Shown here piece after piece: positions 45,183 to 53,345 of a stretch of DNA of 64,000 nucleotides (positions are counted from its first letter, which is position 1; each line of letters begins with the position of its first letter). The notes under the pieces were generated by a model. The model ran no database searches, had not been told where the DNA came from, and saw only the letters and a program-made list of their open reading frames with translations. Made by a program: the position numbers and the translations under genes. The stretch is from Nitrospirae bacterium YQR-1 (GTDB lineage: Bacteria > Nitrospirota > Thermodesulfovibrionia > Thermodesulfovibrionales > Magnetobacteriaceae): positions 1-64,000 of the forward strand of contig JAMOBJ010000020.1 of assembly GCA_039908095.1 (NCBI GenBank), in the 5' to 3' direction.

Positions 45183-46940
45183 ATGGCAGCACCTACAATA
45201 CCAATACAAGGCCAGCTTTTAGTACAGGCAGGGTTGGTCACGGAAAAACAGGTAATGGAAGCATTTGAACTTCAAAAATCAGAGGGTAAGCGTCTCGGCT
45301 CTATGCTGACAAAACTTGGACATATAAAAGAAGAGGACCTTGCAGGGTTTTACAGTAAACAGTACAAGGTACCTTTCATCGATATGAGTAAATATCAGAT
45401 AGACCTTGCACTTCTGAAAAAAGTGCCTTTTGAAAAAGCCAGAAAACACGTAATGATACCTATTACCATGGAAGGCGAAGCTCTGAGGCTTGCCATTGCC
45501 GACCCCTCAAATAATCCTGCAATTGAAGACGTAAAATTTATTACAAGAATGAAGGTGGCGGTGCATGTGGCAACCGAGTCGGCTATTATGCAAGCCATTG
45601 AACAGAATTATCCTAAGGCTGACCAGCAGAAGCTGGTGCCTGAGGGAGCCAGAGGAGGCGCTAAAACAACCCTGGATATGTCGGAAATTAATAAGCTCCT
45701 TGGCAAAGTTACTCAAAATGTCACCATTGTTGACCAAAAGGAAGAGAAGATTTCACTGTCTGAGGCAGGCACTGCTCCTATTATACAGTTGGTAAACGGT
45801 ATTTTGATGAATGCTATAAGTGACAGGGCAAGTGATATCCATATAGAGCCGTGGGAGAAGGAGCTTCGCATCAGATACAGGGTGGACGGTGTGCTGAAGC
45901 AGGCTTTCCCCCCGTTTCCCGATACCATTAAGAATCCCCTTATCTCAAGAATAAAAATAATGTCCCGTCTTGATATATCTGAGAGGCGTATCCCTCAGGA
46001 TGGAAGAATAAAGCTGAAATATGAGGGTGGTGAGGTTGACTTCCGTGTGTCAACTTTGCCGTTACAGTTTGGCGAGAAGGTTGTTATGAGGCTTCTGGAT
46101 AAGTCCAACCTGAACCTTGATTTAAGCATTCTGGGTTTTGACGAAACACAATTGAATGATTTCGTTGAGTCAATAGAAAAACCATTTGGAATGGTTCTGG
46201 TAACCGGACCTACCGGAAGTGGCAAGACAACCACCCTGTACTCAGGGCTTTCACATCTGAACAAACCGGGGGTGAACATAATGACTGCGGAGGACCCGGT
46301 TGAGTATAATCTTGCAGGTATTAATCAGGTGCAGGTAAAGCCTGAGGTGGGGTTAACGTTTGCAAACGCCCTGAGGGCCTTTTTGCGGCAGGACCCTGAC
46401 ATAATACTGGTTGGTGAGATTAGAGACCAGGAGACTGCCGAGATAGGTGTTAAGGCTGCACTAACAGGGCATCTGGTTCTAAGCACCCTTCACACAAACG
46501 ATGCACCGTCCACAGTCACAAGGCTCTTAAACATTGGAATAGAGCCTTTTCTTGTGTCATCATCCGTTGTACTTATCGTTGCACAGAGATTAGCAAGAAG
46601 AATTTGCAAGAAATGTAAAATAGAGGATACAAACGTATCTGAAAAATTGCTGCTGAAAGCCGGTGTATCTCCGGATGAGATAGCAGACTTTAAATGCTTT
46701 GTCGGCAGCGGCTGCCCTGAGTGCGGTGATACCGGCTATAAGGGCAGGTTGGCCCTGCATGAGGTCATGCCGATGCGTAGTGAGTTAAAAGAGGTTATTC
46801 TCAGTGGGGGAACTGCTGAGAGCATCAAGCGGGAGGCTGTAAAGATGGGCATGTTGACACTGCGGCAAAGTGGTTTAAAAAAGGTTAAACAGGGGCTTAC
46901 CTCTGTGGAAGAGGTCTTTAGAAACACCATTGGTGATTAA
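45183..46940 (+). CDS. pilB: type IV pilus assembly ATPase PilB
   Basis: A 585-residue hexameric extension ATPase of the GspE/PilB family, on the cytoplasmic face of the inner membrane. The N-terminal MshEN-type domain carries RLGSMLTKLGHIKEEDL (R37-L38-G39), which fits the known c-di-GMP-binding motif. The ATPase part has Walker A GPTGSGKTTT (about 342), the Asp box AEDPVEY, Walker B ILVGEIRDQETAE and the His box LSTLHTND. A zinc tetracysteine follows (CKKC about 474, CPEC about 510). Downstream of the degenerate-GGDEF gene and upstream of a cNMP-domain gene. Pilus extension is probably under c-di-GMP control. Confidence 0.95.
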   Translation: MAAPTIPIQGQLLVQAGLVTEKQVMEAFELQKSEGKRLGSMLTKLGHIKEEDLAGFYSKQYKVPFIDMSKYQIDLALLKKVPFEKARKHVMIPITMEGEALRLAIADPSNNPAIEDVKFITRMKVAVHVATESAIMQAIEQNYPKADQQKLVPEGARGGAKTTLDMSEINKLLGKVTQNVTIVDQKEEKISLSEAGTAPIIQLVNGILMNAISDRASDIHIEPWEKELRIRYRVDGVLKQAFPPFPDTIKNPLISRIKIMSRLDISERRIPQDGRIKLKYEGGEVDFRVSTLPLQFGEKVVMRLLDKSNLNLDLSILGFDETQLNDFVESIEKPFGMVLVTGPTGSGKTTTLYSGLSHLNKPGVNIMTAEDPVEYNLAGINQVQVKPEVGLTFANALRAFLRQDPDIILVGEIRDQETAEIGVKAALTGHLVLSTLHTNDAPSTVTRLLNIGIEPFLVSSSVVLIVAQRLARRICKKCKIEDTNVSEKLLLKAGVSPDEIADFKCFVGSGCPECGDTGYKGRLALHEVMPMRSELKEVILSGGTAESIKREAVKMGMLTLRQSGLKKVKQGLTSVEEVFRNTIGD

Positions 46941-46967
46941 AATGCTGTTAAAAACGAGGTTAATATA

Positions 46968-47423
46968 ATGGCTAAACTTGTTACGTTGCTTGAGGTACTT
47001 TCAGATGAAGACATACAGTGGCTTCTTTCAACCGGTGTGGAGGAGACAATCGGACCTGATACTGTGGTCATCAAAGCAGGGGAGTATATTGAATACATCT
47101 ATATAGTGTTGGAGGGATCGTTGGGAGTGTTTCTTGCAAAAGGGGAGAAACAGATAAACACTGTGGGCCCGGGAGAGATACTTGGGGAGATGTCCTACAT
47201 CGAGGATACACAAACATCCGCCACTGTCATTTCTCTTGAGACTACCGTGCTCTTAAATATTTCAAGGGAATCTCTGGATAACAGGATAAGCGAGGAGCCT
47301 GATTTCGGAAGGCGATTGTATAAGGGCGTCAGCATTGCTGTTTCACAAAGACTCAGGCAAGCCATGCTGCGGGTGGATTATATGCTTGATATGATAGAAA
47401 AAGCAAAAATATGGCATATATAA
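46968..47423 (+). CDS. cyclic-nucleotide-binding domain protein
   Basis: A 151-residue single-domain cNMP-binding protein with no DNA-binding or other output domain. The cassette GEILGEMSYIEDTQTSATV keeps the Glu but has Thr-Ser where Crp has the phosphate-binding Arg-Ser. A C-terminal helix (QRLRQAMLRVDYMLDMIEKA) could contact a partner. It follows pilB by 27 bp, so it may modulate the pilus motor. Its stop codon abuts that of the convergent GT39-like gene exactly. Confidence 0.85.
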   Translation: MAKLVTLLEVLSDEDIQWLLSTGVEETIGPDTVVIKAGEYIEYIYIVLEGSLGVFLAKGEKQINTVGPGEILGEMSYIEDTQTSATVISLETTVLLNISRESLDNRISEEPDFGRRLYKGVSIAVSQRLRQAMLRVDYMLDMIEKAKIWHI

Positions 47424-49043
47424 TTACAAATGTTTGTTTTTGCAAATAACATAAGATGACCCGTCAAGCACTTTTCCTCTATAAATTTTTTGTACCATAT
47501 CACTGTTTGAACACAGCGTGGTATCTGTGACTATAGCATCAATCCATGGTCTCTCTCCGTGTTTTCCTCTGTCAACAAGTATGTACATATTTTTATTTTC
47601 TTTATTGATTTTATGTTTAATCTCATGTAGTGACCCAAGCATGTCCACGGTAAGCGGAGCAATGGAGAGTTGTGGAAAGGTTTTTGAGTATATTTCGACA
47701 ACCGTCCCGGGAAGGCCCCATCTGGGATCATAAATTAAAACCCCTGCTTCCAGACTTTTTAATTTATCCAGCATTTGATAGACTCCGAGCCCGTTTGCCC
47801 AATGAGCCTTTGTCTCGGTCATAGATATATCGCTCTGTCCGTATTTTAACAGGCTGGAATAATTATTCCATGTCTGACAGAGACCTGTTAAAATTAAAAT
47901 CGCCCAAAAAACAACGGCATACTTAGTGAATTTCAATTTCTCACTGACCAAAGCCATGGATATGGCAACCGGAAAGTACCAAAAATATAAACACATCCCA
48001 AAGTGGCGCATGAAGTTAGGCTTGAGGTATATAACGGCTGCCATAAAAGAACATATCCACAGTGAAACCAAAAGTAAGAAAGACAGCGGCTTTTTGCGTA
48101 AAAACCAAAATCCTGCAGTTACAAGAAGAAAGTAAAAAAGCACAGCCCACGGGTAATCAATAAACAGGGTTTCAGAAAAGTAGAATTTCAGATTTCCAAA
48201 CCAATCATGGAAGGGAAATGCAAAGATTTCCGTGTTTGTCCTTATCTGGGACTGGTAATTAGATGCGGCTTTAACCGCAGCATATTTAGAGGGAATCCAC
48301 AAAGGAGTCAATAAAACCGATAAAGTGGTAATAAGAAAAAACTTTCCAAAATAAATCATGAATTTACTTTTTAGTGTGTCCAAAAACTCTCTGAAGGTTT
48401 TACCTTTAGCGCATATAAGCAGAGGGATAAACACAGCAAAAGCAAACCATGCCTTGGCGGACTCTTTTGTTGCCGTCATGGCAAGGCAAAACAGTAATGA
48501 CAGGATGCCATGATAAAACCTGCCGTCAACCATATAGCGCCAAAGGAAATACAGAAAAGCAATACCGAATCCATACATATAAACCTCGGCAATAGCAATA
48601 GCATTAAAATAAAAAAAATAAGCTGAAAATAACATGAGATATGCAAAAAACACAGCCGCCTCCTCTGTCCAAATCTCTGCAATAAGCTTCTTAGCAAAAT
48701 AAAAACCACAAAAACCGACAATTACAGAACATAATCTTACACCCCAGACCGGGTTATCAGTAACACTCACGGTTAATGATGTAATCCAGTACTGAAGGGG
48801 ATCCTTGTAGTCGCCGAAAAATGAACCATCCATGGAGACATACTTGTAGTTTTCCCAATCTCGGTGCATCAGCTGCGCATACTGGGCATAGTTAATCTCA
48901 TCATTATGCGGCACAAAGAGAAACATTCCCGAAAAATTAACTAACAAGTAAACCCCGTATAATAAGGCGGCTTTACTTTTAAAAATTCTTTTCAATTTTA
49001 TCTTGTTTGAAATCATATCAATTTTGCAGAAAAATCTATCCAA
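47424..49043 (-). CDS. GT39/ArnT-like membrane glycosyltransferase
   Basis: A 539-residue multi-pass protein. The first outer loop has LFVPHNDEINYAQYAQLM (Asp-Glu of the GT-C active site), followed by DPLQYWIT, the typical PMT_2/ArnT arrangement. About eleven helices are followed by a small periplasmic domain. It probably moves a sugar from polyprenyl phosphate onto a lipid or protein. Head-to-head with the prepilin gene at 49255. Start is uncertain: TTG 49043 touches its AAGGAG, and ATG 49016 is further in. Confidence 0.82.
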   Translation of the reverse strand: MDRFFCKIDMISNKIKLKRIFKSKAALLYGVYLLVNFSGMFLFVPHNDEINYAQYAQLMHRDWENYKYVSMDGSFFGDYKDPLQYWITSLTVSVTDNPVWGVRLCSVIVGFCGFYFAKKLIAEIWTEEAAVFFAYLMLFSAYFFYFNAIAIAEVYMYGFGIAFLYFLWRYMVDGRFYHGILSLLFCLAMTATKESAKAWFAFAVFIPLLICAKGKTFREFLDTLKSKFMIYFGKFFLITTLSVLLTPLWIPSKYAAVKAASNYQSQIRTNTEIFAFPFHDWFGNLKFYFSETLFIDYPWAVLFYFLLVTAGFWFLRKKPLSFLLLVSLWICSFMAAVIYLKPNFMRHFGMCLYFWYFPVAISMALVSEKLKFTKYAVVFWAILILTGLCQTWNNYSSLLKYGQSDISMTETKAHWANGLGVYQMLDKLKSLEAGVLIYDPRWGLPGTVVEIYSKTFPQLSIAPLTVDMLGSLHEIKHKINKENKNMYILVDRGKHGERPWIDAIVTDTTLCSNSDMVQKIYRGKVLDGSSYVICKNKHL

Positions 49044-49128
49044 CTCCTTGTTTTATAAGGATGTATTTATGTTGGTTATTATACTGGCTATTTATGTTGA
49101 GATTGTCTCGCCGCTTGCGTTTCCACCT

Positions 49129-49167
49129 AAAACCAAGTTGCGTACTTCTGACTACAGCTTGGTATAA
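49129..49167. repeat. MITE-like dispersed repeat, copy 6 (ends only)
   Basis: AACCAAGTTGC and the complementary AGCTTGGTATAA are joined by CGTACTTCTGACTAC; the core is gone. It sits in the promoter region shared by the GT39-like and prepilin genes. Confidence 0.6.
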
Positions 49168-49254
49168 GATACCACTTTTCACCCCTTTTGTAAATCTCAC
49201 CATTGTTATGTTATTATTCCACAGAGGCAACGAATATGAAGGAGGGTGAAATAA

Positions 49255-49710
49255 ATGGAAAAAGCGGATAACAAACCGGCGCTAAAGGGGAATAAGGGTG
49301 GTTTTACACTGGTGGAGTTACTGATAACTTTGTTAATAATGGGAATACTTGCGGGGATTGCCGTACCCATATATTTAGGGCAGAGGGAAAAATCTATAAA
49401 TGTGGAGGCTCAGGAAAATCTCCTTGCACTCAGACAGCTTCTGGAACAGTATTATAACGAAAACGGTTGTTACTACAAAACAGGCGGTGCCTGTAGTGAT
49501 GCAACTTTGTACTTCAATCAGACTTCAAACACTATTCAGACCAGTTTGCCGGGATTTAGGCCTGGCAATGCCAGTGCGTTATATTTCAGCTATAATATTA
49601 CCACCAACACCACGGCCACCAGGTTTGTGGCAAGTGCCGTCAGAACCAGCTCAAACGGTGGAAACATTATTTTTAATATTAACCAGGACAATAACAGGTC
49701 AGGGTTCTGA
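49255..49710 (+). CDS. type IV pilin-like prepilin
   Basis: A 151-residue prepilin. A 23-residue leader ends at the prepilin-peptidase site NKGGFTLVELL, with Glu5 of the mature protein and a hydrophobic helix (ITLLIMGILAGIAVPIYL). The head has a Cys pair (GCYYKTGGACSD) and Thr/Ser/Asn-rich segments that could be O-glycosylated. GGAGGGTG lies before the ATG. Likely a major or minor type IV pilin or pseudopilin, built with PilB from the same region. Flanked by a GT39-like gene and a TMTC-like gene, possible pilin glycosyltransferases. Confidence 0.92.
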   Translation: MEKADNKPALKGNKGGFTLVELLITLLIMGILAGIAVPIYLGQREKSINVEAQENLLALRQLLEQYYNENGCYYKTGGACSDATLYFNQTSNTIQTSLPGFRPGNASALYFSYNITTNTTATRFVASAVRTSSNGGNIIFNINQDNNRSGF

Positions 49711-49759
49711 TAACATGGCAATGGGCAAGACAATCAAACCGTTGTGACTAAGCGTACAG

Positions 49760-50022
49760 CTAGTGTCTAATTGCAAAAGTAATAGATATTTCAAATAATT
49801 CTGATTAATTTTTTAAAAGAGGAGATTACCACGTCGCTGTGCTCCTCGTAATGACGGATAGAAACGTCAACGCACAGCCCAGCGCCGTCATTGCGAACCC
49901 CAAAGGGGTGTGGCAATCTCAGCCCTTAAAGGTAAAACTCATTGACAACGAAATTTTGCAAGCCAATATAAAAAGGATATAACTCTGAAAAACTATCGCA
50001 AACTTCTGCAATTAGACACTAG
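49760..50022. mobile_element. 263-bp non-coding element with 20-21-bp terminal inverted repeats
   Basis: Left end 49760-49780 begins CTAGTGTCTAATTGCA; right end 50002-50022 is its reverse complement with one mismatch in 21 bases. It carries no transposase gene. A second inverted-repeat element (49821-49922) is nested within. Its right end lies in the frame of TMTC-like copy 3, and no ATG/GTG/TTG is present between the element and TTG 50042. Likely a transposed non-autonomous element. Confidence 0.7.
49821..49922. repeat. REP/MITE-like palindromic element nested in the 49.8 kb element
   Basis: GAGATTACCACG...CGTAATGACGG on the left mirrors CCGTCATTGCGAACCCC...GGCAATCTCAG on the right. Elements of the form GTCATTGCGA...GGCAATCT are frequent extragenic palindromes in related environmental genomes. 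Confidence 0.6.
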
Positions 50023-50041
50023 GATTGTCATAGCTCTGTCT

Positions 50042-51868
50042 TTGTCAGCTGTTGCCGTGGCGGCACACTGGCAGCTGAGAAGTAATGGATTTATTAATTG
50101 TGACGATCCGCTGTATGTACTCAATAACTCACATGTAAACAAGGGCCTCAGGCTGGATGAGATACGGTATGCCTTATTTACCACCTTTACAGGCTACTGG
50201 CATCCGCTTACGTGGCTTTCCCATATGCTTGACGTTGAGCTCTTCGGTTTAAACCCGGCAGGGCACCATTTGACATCCCTGATATGGCACACCATTAACA
50301 CCGTTGTGCTGTTTTATCTGTTGACCCGCTTGCAGCTGGGTGTTTATGAAAGCGCCTTTGCTGCGGCTCTTTTTGCACTTCACCCGGTAAATGTCGAGTC
50401 CGTGGCATGGGTCTCTGAAAGAAAAAATCTCCTCAGTACTTTTTTCTGGTTTATGGGTATTTTGGCCTATTTAAAATATGTGGAGCAACCTCAAGTGTTA
50501 CGATACTTACCGGTTTTTGGTTTTATGGTTTTGGGACTCATGTCTAAACCTATGGTTGTAACCTTTCCGCTTACTCTGTTAATTCTTGATTTCTATCCTT
50601 TGAAGAGGGTTAGTAAGAGGGTTTTTGCAGAAAAAATTCCACTATTTGTGTTAACTCTTATCTTTAGTGTTTTTACCGTATATGTTCAGCGTACCGATTA
50701 TGCCCCAGGTCCGCTGAGTTCATTGCCTATCACCAAGCGATTAGTGACTGCCGCCACATCATACCTCGATTATCTTATAATGACATTTTGGCCTTTTAAC
50801 CTTGCCATGCCGTATCCATACCCTGAGGTAGTACCACTGTGGAAGATTGCGGTCTCTGTGGCGGTTCTTTTTGTTATAACCTCTACAGCATACAAATACA
50901 GAACAGCACGGCCATATATTGCAGCAGGGTGGTTGTGGTTTACTGTAACGCTTCTGCCCGTGATGCGTCTTATACAAAGCGGCCGGGAGGCTATTGCGGA
51001 CAGATACCTCTACGTGCCGCTTGTTGGGCTCTTTGTAGTGATTGTCTGTGGTGTGAGAGACTTAGCCGACAGATACAGAGCCGGCAGAAATGTGGTGTTA
51101 GCCGTATCCCTGAGCGTGTTAGTTTATCTGCTTTCTATTACATGGAATCAAACGGCACTTTGGAAAGATTCAATCACCCTTTTCGGCCATACTGTTAAAG
51201 TGGTCAAAGACAGCTATATCGGCTATAACAACTATGCTGCGGCATACAAAGAGGCAGGGGATTCTCAGAGGGCGGTTGAACTGCTTAGGTTGGGCTTTGC
51301 CGTCAAACCGGACTCAATGGAGCTTATATGTACTATGGGGTTGACTTTAAAGGATATGGGTAAGTATGAGGAGTCAATTCCGTATTTAAAGAAATGTCCC
51401 CCTTTTATGGCAGGGGATGGGGAAGCTGTTTTACATAAAATGATGGGTATGATTTCCTTTAAACAGGAGAGGTATGCTGATGCTGCGGCAAACCTTGCGC
51501 TTGTTATATCAAAACATCCAGGAGATATAGAGGCAATTAATGTTCTTGGCATTACGCTTATGAAGTTAAACCGTAACGAGGATGCAATCACTGTTTTCAA
51601 CAGGGGGTTGGAGATTAAACAGGGCAATGCCGGTTTTCATTTTAACAAAGGTCTGGCCTTAAAAACTATCCACAGACTTTCCGAGGCTGTGGCTGAATTC
51701 AGCATGGCTTTAAGTCTTGAGCCCGGCTCCACTCTGATACTAAACACTCTCAAAAGCGCTGAGTCGGAACTATCCGCCATAAGAAATACAGAAAAACCCG
51801 TTGAGAGCCGCTTTAGGGGAGCGTATGCCCCGGAGCTTGTGACAAAGTCAACAAAGTTAGACAAATGA
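50042..51868 (+). CDS. TMTC-like membrane protein with C-terminal TPR repeats (copy 3 of 3)
   Basis: A 608-residue paralogue of the 2.5 and 37.9 kb genes: acidic pair D21-D22 (INCDDPLY), WHPLTWLSHMLD, LHPVNVESVAWVSERKN, about ten helices to residue 385, then four or five TPR units to about 580. From TTG 50042 the first membrane helix is cut short; the open frame continues upstream to 49946 and reads RIVIALSLSAVAVAA, completing the helix, yet has only CTG/ATA/ATT as possible starts (CTG 49985 has AAAAGGA eight bases before). The true start is therefore unclear and was probably changed by the inserted element. The last 18 residues come from repeat copy 7. Possible pilin glycosyltransferase. Confidence 0.8.
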   Translation: MSAVAVAAHWQLRSNGFINCDDPLYVLNNSHVNKGLRLDEIRYALFTTFTGYWHPLTWLSHMLDVELFGLNPAGHHLTSLIWHTINTVVLFYLLTRLQLGVYESAFAAALFALHPVNVESVAWVSERKNLLSTFFWFMGILAYLKYVEQPQVLRYLPVFGFMVLGLMSKPMVVTFPLTLLILDFYPLKRVSKRVFAEKIPLFVLTLIFSVFTVYVQRTDYAPGPLSSLPITKRLVTAATSYLDYLIMTFWPFNLAMPYPYPEVVPLWKIAVSVAVLFVITSTAYKYRTARPYIAAGWLWFTVTLLPVMRLIQSGREAIADRYLYVPLVGLFVVIVCGVRDLADRYRAGRNVVLAVSLSVLVYLLSITWNQTALWKDSITLFGHTVKVVKDSYIGYNNYAAAYKEAGDSQRAVELLRLGFAVKPDSMELICTMGLTLKDMGKYEESIPYLKKCPPFMAGDGEAVLHKMMGMISFKQERYADAAANLALVISKHPGDIEAINVLGITLMKLNRNEDAITVFNRGLEIKQGNAGFHFNKGLALKTIHRLSEAVAEFSMALSLEPGSTLILNTLKSAESELSAIRNTEKPVESRFRGAYAPELVTKSTKLDK

Positions 51869-51885
51869 ATTAAAATTGGAATAAG
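51811..51885. repeat. MITE-like dispersed repeat, copy 7 (half element)
   Basis: CTTTAGGGGAG...GGAGCTTGTGAC, CAACAAAGTTAGACAAATGA and the end AATTGGAATAAG align base for base (few differences) with the right half of the 37.8 kb copy. It encodes the C-terminus and stop of TMTC-like copy 3. Confidence 0.78.
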
Positions 51886-51893
51886 AGATAAAA

Positions 51894-52790
51894 TTAACCG
51901 GCAATACAGACCCTGTTGCGGCCTTTGTGCTTGGCATCATACATTGCACCGTCAGCGCGGCTAAGCAGGGTTGCCTGTACATCACCTGTCTTGTTCTGGC
52001 TGACTCCGACGCTGGCCGTTATAAAAAATTCCTCGTTTTCATAGATAACCGGTGTTTCAGCCAGAGTGGTTCGTATCCGCTCAGCCACAGCCGCAGCATC
52101 GGACTCCCCTGTCTCAGGCAATACTATGGCAAACTCCTCTCCCCCGATTCTCCCTATAAAATCATTAGCTCTGAGTCCCGAGGTCTGCACAACGGCCGCC
52201 AAAGTCCGCAGTGCCTCATCCCCCGCCCCGTGCCCCCGCGTATCGTTGACTAATTTAAAATGGTCAAGGTCTATCATCAGCACGCTGAACATATGGTTAT
52301 AGCGGCGAGCCCGTTCTAACTCGGTTGTTAAGAGTTCCATAAAATAGCCGCGGTTATTCACACCGGTCAGGGGATCGGTGTGTGCTATTTTTCTGAGCTC
52401 CCGCTCCCTGAGTTTGAGCTTGCGCATGGATTCATCCAACTGCTCCACCATCACATTAAATGCTGCCGAGAACTCCCCCATAAAATCAACCCGCTGCGTA
52501 AAGTCCCCCTTTGCAATTGCTTTGGTCTGCCATGTAAGGTGGCGCAGTGAGGCCTGTAATCCCTTTATTGTTCCTGCAATATAGCCTTTTTTATGTACCG
52601 GATAGGCAAGATCACCCACAGATGCAGCCATTATGGCATTACGCACCTCCAGCAGCGACTCGTAAATATGCTCAAAACCCTCTACTTCTGACAGCTCCTT
52701 TGGAGGCTCCTGTGCTACCACTCGCCCGTCAAGCAGATTCTTCAAAGACCTGATTGCCTTATCAAGCGTATATGACAAATCCACAGACAC
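51894..52790 (-). CDS. diguanylate cyclase with HAMP-like N-terminal region
   Basis: A 298-residue soluble enzyme that makes c-di-GMP from two GTP. An N-terminal helical, HAMP-like region (about 50-125; AIAKGDFTQRVDFMGEFS) leads to a complete GGDEF domain: DPLTGVNNRGYF, LMIDLDHFKLVND and the active loop GGEEF at 216-220. The inhibitory I-site R207-A-N-D210 lies five residues before the loop, so product inhibition is expected. GTG start at 52790 directly follows the TAG of the V4R gene, suggesting coupled translation. Probably under control of the V4R sensor. Confidence 0.94.
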   Translation of the reverse strand: MSVDLSYTLDKAIRSLKNLLDGRVVAQEPPKELSEVEGFEHIYESLLEVRNAIMAASVGDLAYPVHKKGYIAGTIKGLQASLRHLTWQTKAIAKGDFTQRVDFMGEFSAAFNVMVEQLDESMRKLKLRERELRKIAHTDPLTGVNNRGYFMELLTTELERARRYNHMFSVLMIDLDHFKLVNDTRGHGAGDEALRTLAAVVQTSGLRANDFIGRIGGEEFAIVLPETGESDAAAVAERIRTTLAETPVIYENEEFFITASVGVSQNKTGDVQATLLSRADGAMYDAKHKGRNRVCIAG

Positions 52791-53327
52791 CTATTTCCTG
52801 CTCCCTGAGTTTTCCGCCTTTGCCGAGAACCGGCAGGTACGATCTCCGGTACACCAGCAGTCTATTTCCTTAACTTTGAACTTCATTCCTGTGAAACTCT
52901 CCAGAAGTGCTGCAATAAATCCCTCGTCATAAACACAGACCTCGTGGTCAAGCTCCGGAAGCCCTGAGCAGTCAAGGTCCTCTGAGACGGTAAGAACAAA
53001 CTCACCGGTTTCCACATCCGCCTGTTCAAGCCGTAATATGCCGATTCCCATATCTTTCAAAACCTGTTGAAGCTCACGGACAAACTCACCCAGGTCTGAG
53101 GTGGGCCTCAGCATGTTGGCATAAAACTCTCTGCCTGAGAGATTGCCCGCTTCATAAAAAATCTGATCTGTCTTTTCCGTTCCAAGGTGCTGCTCTAAGA
53201 CATCCCGAAAGGTAAACAACAGCAGACGATATACCTCAAGGCGGGTCTTATTGCCCAGATTCGGACGCCCTGTGGCAATATCACCCAGCAGCTCCCATGA
53301 AAACTTATACTTCCTGTCACTATTCAT
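52791..53327 (-). CDS. V4R (4-vinyl reductase) domain protein
   Basis: A 178-residue protein with a V4R small-molecule-binding domain, related in fold to heme-NO-binding sensors. Features are FYEAGNLSGREFYANML, an amphipathic QQVLKDMGIGILRLE segment and the Cys-rich end VKEIDCWCTGDRTCRF. No other domain. Its stop abuts the start of the diguanylate cyclase, and CheV is 19 bp upstream, so it is the likely sensor of a three-gene signalling operon. Ligand unknown. AAGGAG seven bases before the ATG. Confidence 0.82.
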   Translation of the reverse strand: MNSDRKYKFSWELLGDIATGRPNLGNKTRLEVYRLLLFTFRDVLEQHLGTEKTDQIFYEAGNLSGREFYANMLRPTSDLGEFVRELQQVLKDMGIGILRLEQADVETGEFVLTVSEDLDCSGLPELDHEVCVYDEGFIAALLESFTGMKFKVKEIDCWCTGDRTCRFSAKAENSGSRK

Positions 53328-53345
53328 TGCATCACTCCTTTTGCC

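Noticed and set aside
49007..49249. 80-codon plus-strand ORF upstream of the prepilin
   Set aside because: It covers the start of the GT39-like gene and a repeat copy; the prepilin has its own strong ribosome site; no family resemblance.
49044..49254. Sigma-54 promoter for the prepilin
   Set aside because: No TGGCAC-N5-TTGC match; the GGTATAAG stretch belongs to the repeat copy.
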